From Spisula solida (taxonomy: Eukaryota; Mollusca; Bivalvia; Venerida; Mactridae): a stretch of DNA of 64,000 bases. The notes beneath the pieces were generated by a model. That model made no database searches and was not told the origin of the DNA. It saw only the letters and a list, made by a program, of their open reading frames with translations. A program made the position numbers and the translations under genes. Of this stretch, positions 52,101-58,100 are shown in pieces (the stretch's first letter is position 1; every line of letters starts with the position of its first letter). The stretch covers positions 39,900,760 through 39,964,759 of the forward strand of contig OX365947.1 in the NCBI GenBank assembly GCA_947247005.1, read 5' to 3'.

Positions 52101-55100
52101 TAGTATGCGTAAGAACTATCAGGGTTAGGCTCCGATGCACAATCCGACGCCGACGAAGTCCCCAAAAATGTACAGAGATTTACTACTGCTTTCTTATTAC
52201 CGACTACATGGCTCAGAGAAGGTGGTTCATACATCATAGTGAAGAGACCAAGTACGTTCTCAGCAAACAAACATCCCTCAACCAAAACACTCGGCTTATT
52301 GTTGTAGTAAAGGCCATGATCAGCATTCATGTAAAACGTGAAATTAGAAAACCTGACACAGTCTGAAATACCTGATGAAGTCAAATCATCGTTTGGTTGT
52401 ACCATGGCTCCATGAAGGCAACTGCTAGCCCAATTGTTGCTATATAATGAATTACTATCACACGCTTCACCAGGCACATGAAAACCTGCACGCTCTGAGC
52501 CCACAGCACGATTATCTGACATTTCAAATGACTGTACATCGTGCACTTTAAAGATAGCTTCATAAAATGGGTTGTATGTTTCAAATCGTCCTTTGTAAGT
52601 TGCGGTACATTGCAGATTCGCACCAAGGTTCCCTTTTAGTTGGACATTATTTGAATGACCAATAACCGTACCTGAAATGTAAATGAGAGAAGACTTTGAC
52701 CTGAAAGTTATCTCCCCTTTTTTTTCTCCGTGCTCAGATAAAGTCAGACGGTGGAGATGGTCAGGATTTTAACAATATCCCCATATTTAGATGTTAAATT
52801 TTTGTGGAAAATTAAATTTTATGAAGACTTTTGTGTAAATTTTTTATTAAGACTTGTGCGTAAAATTAAATTTTATTGAGACTTTTGTGTAAATTTTTTA
52901 TGAAGACTGGGTGAAATTAAATTATCATTGCAAGCTGTATATCAATTTTAATCAACACCAAGAGTACCTACCATGGCCTGCCGTTGCATACATAACATTT
53001 GACTCCACTTTCACCTCATTGGAAGAAAATACTCCGACAGCACTGTTGTAGGGTTCAGCAAATGAGCAGTGACGAACACTGGACTTCTTCTCCTTATTGG
53101 CTACTGGAGTTCCAAGGTTAGCATAAGCCAAGGCAAATCTTGGATCATCTTCTGAAGCGTAACCATACTGACCCATATGCCTAAACTCAGTCCACCAAAC
53201 ATGTGAACTACCTGAAACATTTATGAAACACAAGGGCTATTATTATCCCCTACATGATATCATTTATGCCCTTTAAACAGAAGGCAGTGTCCAACGGGTT
53301 CGAACCATCCTTATCACGTGTCCATTTCCTAAGCAGAGGGCTAAGTAGTGCTTTCCATGGGAGGTATTTCATGCCTTTTAGATTTAATTGAACGGGAGGT
53401 AACTGAAAGAATGCGCTCAGTAGCACTTTGCTTTGGAAAGAGACATCAGGAGTAGCGGCAAAGCTGCCAAAGCTTTCTCTGGAAACAAATATTTTAGAAA
53501 GTTAAAGACCCGGGGCAGGGTCTATGGTGTACATAGCCGGAAACCAATATTTGAGAAAGTACGAGCCGGGTGCAGGGTCTATGTTGTACATAGCTGGAAA
53601 CCAATATTTGAGAAAGTAAGAGCCCGGGGCAGGGCCTATGTTGTACATAGCCGGAAACCAATATTTGAGAAAGTAAAAGCCCGGGGCAGGGTGTTTGTTG
53701 TACATAGCCGGAAACCAATATTTGAGAAAGTAAGAGCCCGGGGCAGGGTCTATGTTGAACATAGCCAGAAACCAATATTTGAGAAAGTAAGAGCCCGGGG
53801 CAGGGCCTATGTTGTACATATCCGGAAACCAATATTTGAGAAAGTAAGAGCCTGGTGCATGATCTATGTTGTTCATACCCGGAAACCAATATTTGAGAAA
53901 GTAAGAGCGTGGGCATGGTCTATGTTAAACATAGCCGAAAACCAATATTTGAGAAAGTAAGAGCCCGGGGCATGGTCTATGTTGTTCATAGCCGAAAACC
54001 AATATTTGAGAAAGTAAGAGCCCAGTGCATAATCTATGTTGTTCATAGCCGGAAACCAATATTTGAGAAATTAAGAGCCCGGGGCAGGGTCTATGTTGTA
54101 CATAGCAGGAAACCAATATTTGAGAAAGTAAGAGCCCGGGGCAGGGTCTATGTTGTACATAGCCGGAAACCAATATTTGAGAAAGTAAGAGCCCGGGGCA
54201 GGGTCTATGTTGAACATAGCCAGAAACCAATATTTGAGAAAGTAAGAGCCCGGGGCAGGGCCTATGTTGTACATATCCGGAAACCAATATTTGAGAAAGT
54301 AAGAGCCTGGTGCATGATCTATGTTGTTCATACCCGGAAACCAATATTTGAGAAAGTAAGAGCGTGGGCATGGTCTATGTTAAACATAGCCGAAAACCAA
54401 TATTTAAGAAAGTAAGAGCCCGGGGCATGGTCTATGTTGTTCATAGCCGAAAACCAATATTTGAGAAAGTAAGAGCCCAGTGCATAATCTATGTTGTTCA
54501 TAGCCGGAAACCAATATTTGAGAAATTAAGAGCCCGGGGCAGGGTCTATGTTGTACATAGCAGGAAACCAATATTTGAGAAAGTAAGAGCCCGGGGCAGG
54601 GCCTATGTTGTACATATCCGGAAACCAATATTTGAGAAAGTAAGAGCCTGGTGCATGATCTATGTTGTTCATACCCGGAAACCAATATTTGAGAAAGTAA
54701 GAGCGTGGGCATGGTCTATGTTAAACATAGCCGAAAACCAATATTTGAGAAAGTAAGAGCCCGGGGCATGGTCTATGTTGTTCATAGCCGAAAACCAATA
54801 TTTGAGAAAGTAAGAGCCCAGTGCATAATCTATGTTGTTCATAGCCGGAAACCAATATTTGAGAAATTAAGAGCCCGGGGCAGGGTCTATGTTGTACATA
54901 GCAGGAAACCAATATTTGAGAAAGTAAGAGCCCGGGGCAGGGCCTATGTTGTACATAGCCGGAAACCAATATTTGAGAAAGTAAGAGCCCGGGGCAGGGT
55001 CTATGTTGTACATAGCCGGAAACCAATATTTGAGAAAGTAAGAGCCCGGGGCAGGGTCTATGTTGAACATAGCCAGAAACCAATATTTGAGAAAGTAAGA

Positions 55101-58100
55101 GCCCGGGGCAGGGCCTATGTTGTACATATCCGGAAACCAATATTTGAGAAAGTAAGAGCCCGGGGCAGGGTCTATGTTGTACATAGCCGAAAACCAATAT
55201 TTGAGAAAGTAAGAGCCTGGGGCAGGGTCTATGGTGTACATAGCCGGAAACCAATATTTGAGAAAGTAAGAGCCCGGTGCAGGGTCTATGTTGTACATAG
55301 CCGGAAACCAATATTTGAGAAAGTAAGAGCCCGGGGCATGGTCTATGTTGTACATAAGGATAAAATATGACCAGTTCAAGATGATTCTTTAATATAAAGC
55401 TTTCATTTTTAATACGTTTTCACTAATCACATAATATTATAGTATTACCTAATCAGCATTTAACATTGTTTTATATTGGTTTTACTTAGGGCCTTATTTA
55501 AATTTTCACCGATTGTGCCGCAGGGACAGGGTATGTTTAGTTTCATGATATTTTCTCTCTTTTAACCCAGTTAAACAAGAGCTGTCACCATTGGGCAGAT
55601 TTAAATAAAACCCCTGCATGGCAAAAATCACTGCAGCTTATAACCTTCTTCATGTGCTTCTGTTTCTTTTCCTTATTCATCGATGAAAGTTTGAATGAAA
55701 TCCTGCCACATAGTGTATAAAACAAGCAAAAACTCATCGCAGCTTAAGTTCTTCACTTTATGCACATCTTTATGTTGAGCTAGTTCATAGAAGACAAACA
55801 TGTAGGGAGGGTTGTCCACAAACAATGATATTATAGACGGACATATTGACAGACAAGCTGAATCCAGCATTATACCCCTTACAACTTGCAGGGTTACCCC
55901 CCTTACAACATGCTGGGTTACCCCCCTTACAACATGCTGGGTTACCCCCCTTACAACTTGCTAGGTTACCCCCCTTACAACATGCTGGGTTACCCCCCTT
56001 ACAACTTGCTAGGTTACCCCCCTTACAACTTGCTAGGTTACCCCCCTTACAACATGCTAGGTTACCCCCCTTACAACTTGCTAGGTTACCCCCCTTACAA
56101 CTTGCTGGGTTACCCCCCTTACAACTTGCTAGGTTACCCCCTTACAACTTGCTTGGTTACCCCCCTTACATCATGCTGGGTTACCCCCCCCCCCTTACAA
56201 CATGCTAGGTTACCCCCCTTACAACTTGCTAGGTTACCCCCCTTACAACATGCTAGGTTACCCCCCTTACAACATGCTAGGTTACCCCCTTTACAACATG
56301 CTAGGTTACCCCCCTTACAACTTGCTAGGTTACCCCCCCCCCCCTTACAACTTGCTGGGTTACCCCCCCTACAACATGCTGGGTTACCCCCCCCCCCTTA
56401 CAACATGCTAGGTTACCCCCCCCCTTACTACATGCTGGGTTACCCCCCTTACAACATGCTGGGTTACCCCCCTTACAACTTGCTAGGTTACCCCCCCCCC
56501 CCTACAACATGCTGGGTTACCCCCCTTACAACTTGCTAGGTTACCCCCCCCCTACAACATGCGAGGTTACCCCCCTTACAACATGCTAGGTTACCCCCCC
56601 TTACAATATGCTGGGTTACCCCCCTTACAACTTGCTGGGTTACCCCCCTTACAACTTGCTAGGTTACCCCCTTACAACATGCTAGGTTACCCCCCTTACA
56701 ACATGCTGGGTTACCCCCCTTACAACTTGCTAGGTTACCCCCTTACAACATGCTAGGTTACCCCCCCTTACAACATGCTGGGTTACCCCCCTTACAACAT
56801 GTTGTGTGAGGGTTCACAGGGGGTAGGATTGTTGTGAATACAGGGTGTTAAAAAAGTTTGTTCTCAATGATTGAGTTTCAATACTTTATTTTCCTGACCT
56901 CAGAAGACTGTAAAATTTCAGGTTGAAATCCAGAGGATTCTAATCTTTCTGGCATTAAATGAAGCTATTAGAGTAAGAAATTTAGATTGTCTACTCCGTT
57001 CATAGCTCAATTAAACTGTAGATGAATCTTAATTTTGAGAACAAACTTTTGAACACCCTGTACTTACCAGTCAAGACAGTACTTGTAGTTCCATTTTGCC
57101 ACGATGCCACGCCCGTAATGAATCTTCCACCATGATATTCATCGGGACGATCATTATCTCCTCGGATAACTATGTACCTAGACATCAAACCTACTGCAGC
57201 AGCAAACGTTACTGACTTGTCATCCCATTGGTCTGTGCCAACTTCAAATGTAAACACAATATTTGAGGATAACACATTTTATAGGTAAATATTTAACCTT
57301 GGGCAGATTTATAGTCCAGTTAGGATATTGTGACAGTGATGTTGCAGTTTATGTGTACGCAAAAAATCACAACCATTGTCTAAACAGGTAGAGCGAAGTT
57401 TAGTATGTTAGTTTAGCATTGAACTATAGTTGTTTGTACAGTATAAGCCTATGTAATTGGTTTTACACCGTTATAGTAGACTCGACCGCTGCGTCACTAG
57501 AGTTTTATCCTGACTGGACTATACTTTACACTCTACAGATAAAAGTACATAAACATAGTTTACATCACCTAGATATTTGTCTTAACACAAATTTATATTT
57601 TGATTTCTGTAGAGTTTTTATACATACATTTGATCACATGATATGACGATGACACATTTGATCACATAATATGCAATGACACATTTGATCACATGATATG
57701 ACAATGACATATTTGATCATATGATATGACAATAACATATTTGATCACATAATATGATGATGACACATTGGATCACATTATATGACAATGACACATTGGA
57801 TCACATAATATGACAATGACATATTTGATCACATAATATGACCATGACATATTTGATCACATAATATGACGATGATACATTTGATCACATAATATGACAG
57901 AATGTGATGTGCAATGCAACATACTCCCTCACCAAATATGGTAGGTCAGGGCATAATAATAATTATACATGTAAATATATATATACCTGAATGCCTGTAT
58001 TGAAAATTAGTTGTTACACCAATCTCTCTACCAGATATAGATTTAATTGTGAGTTTCTCAGTCTCTTCAGGTTTGAATGAAGTAGTAGTTACAACAATTG

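Noticed and set aside
53433..55370. Long frames on both strands across the 57-bp array
   Set aside because: The period of 19 codons makes frames open on both strands at once. The array lies in fibrocystin-L intron 3 and frames start and stop at the 56-base variant units, not at gene-like signals.
55846..56756. Proline-rich repeat frames (PPLQHARL, GYPPYNML) on the plus strand
   Set aside because: Pure 24-bp minisatellite with variable C runs that shift the frame repeatedly, so selection for coding is excluded.
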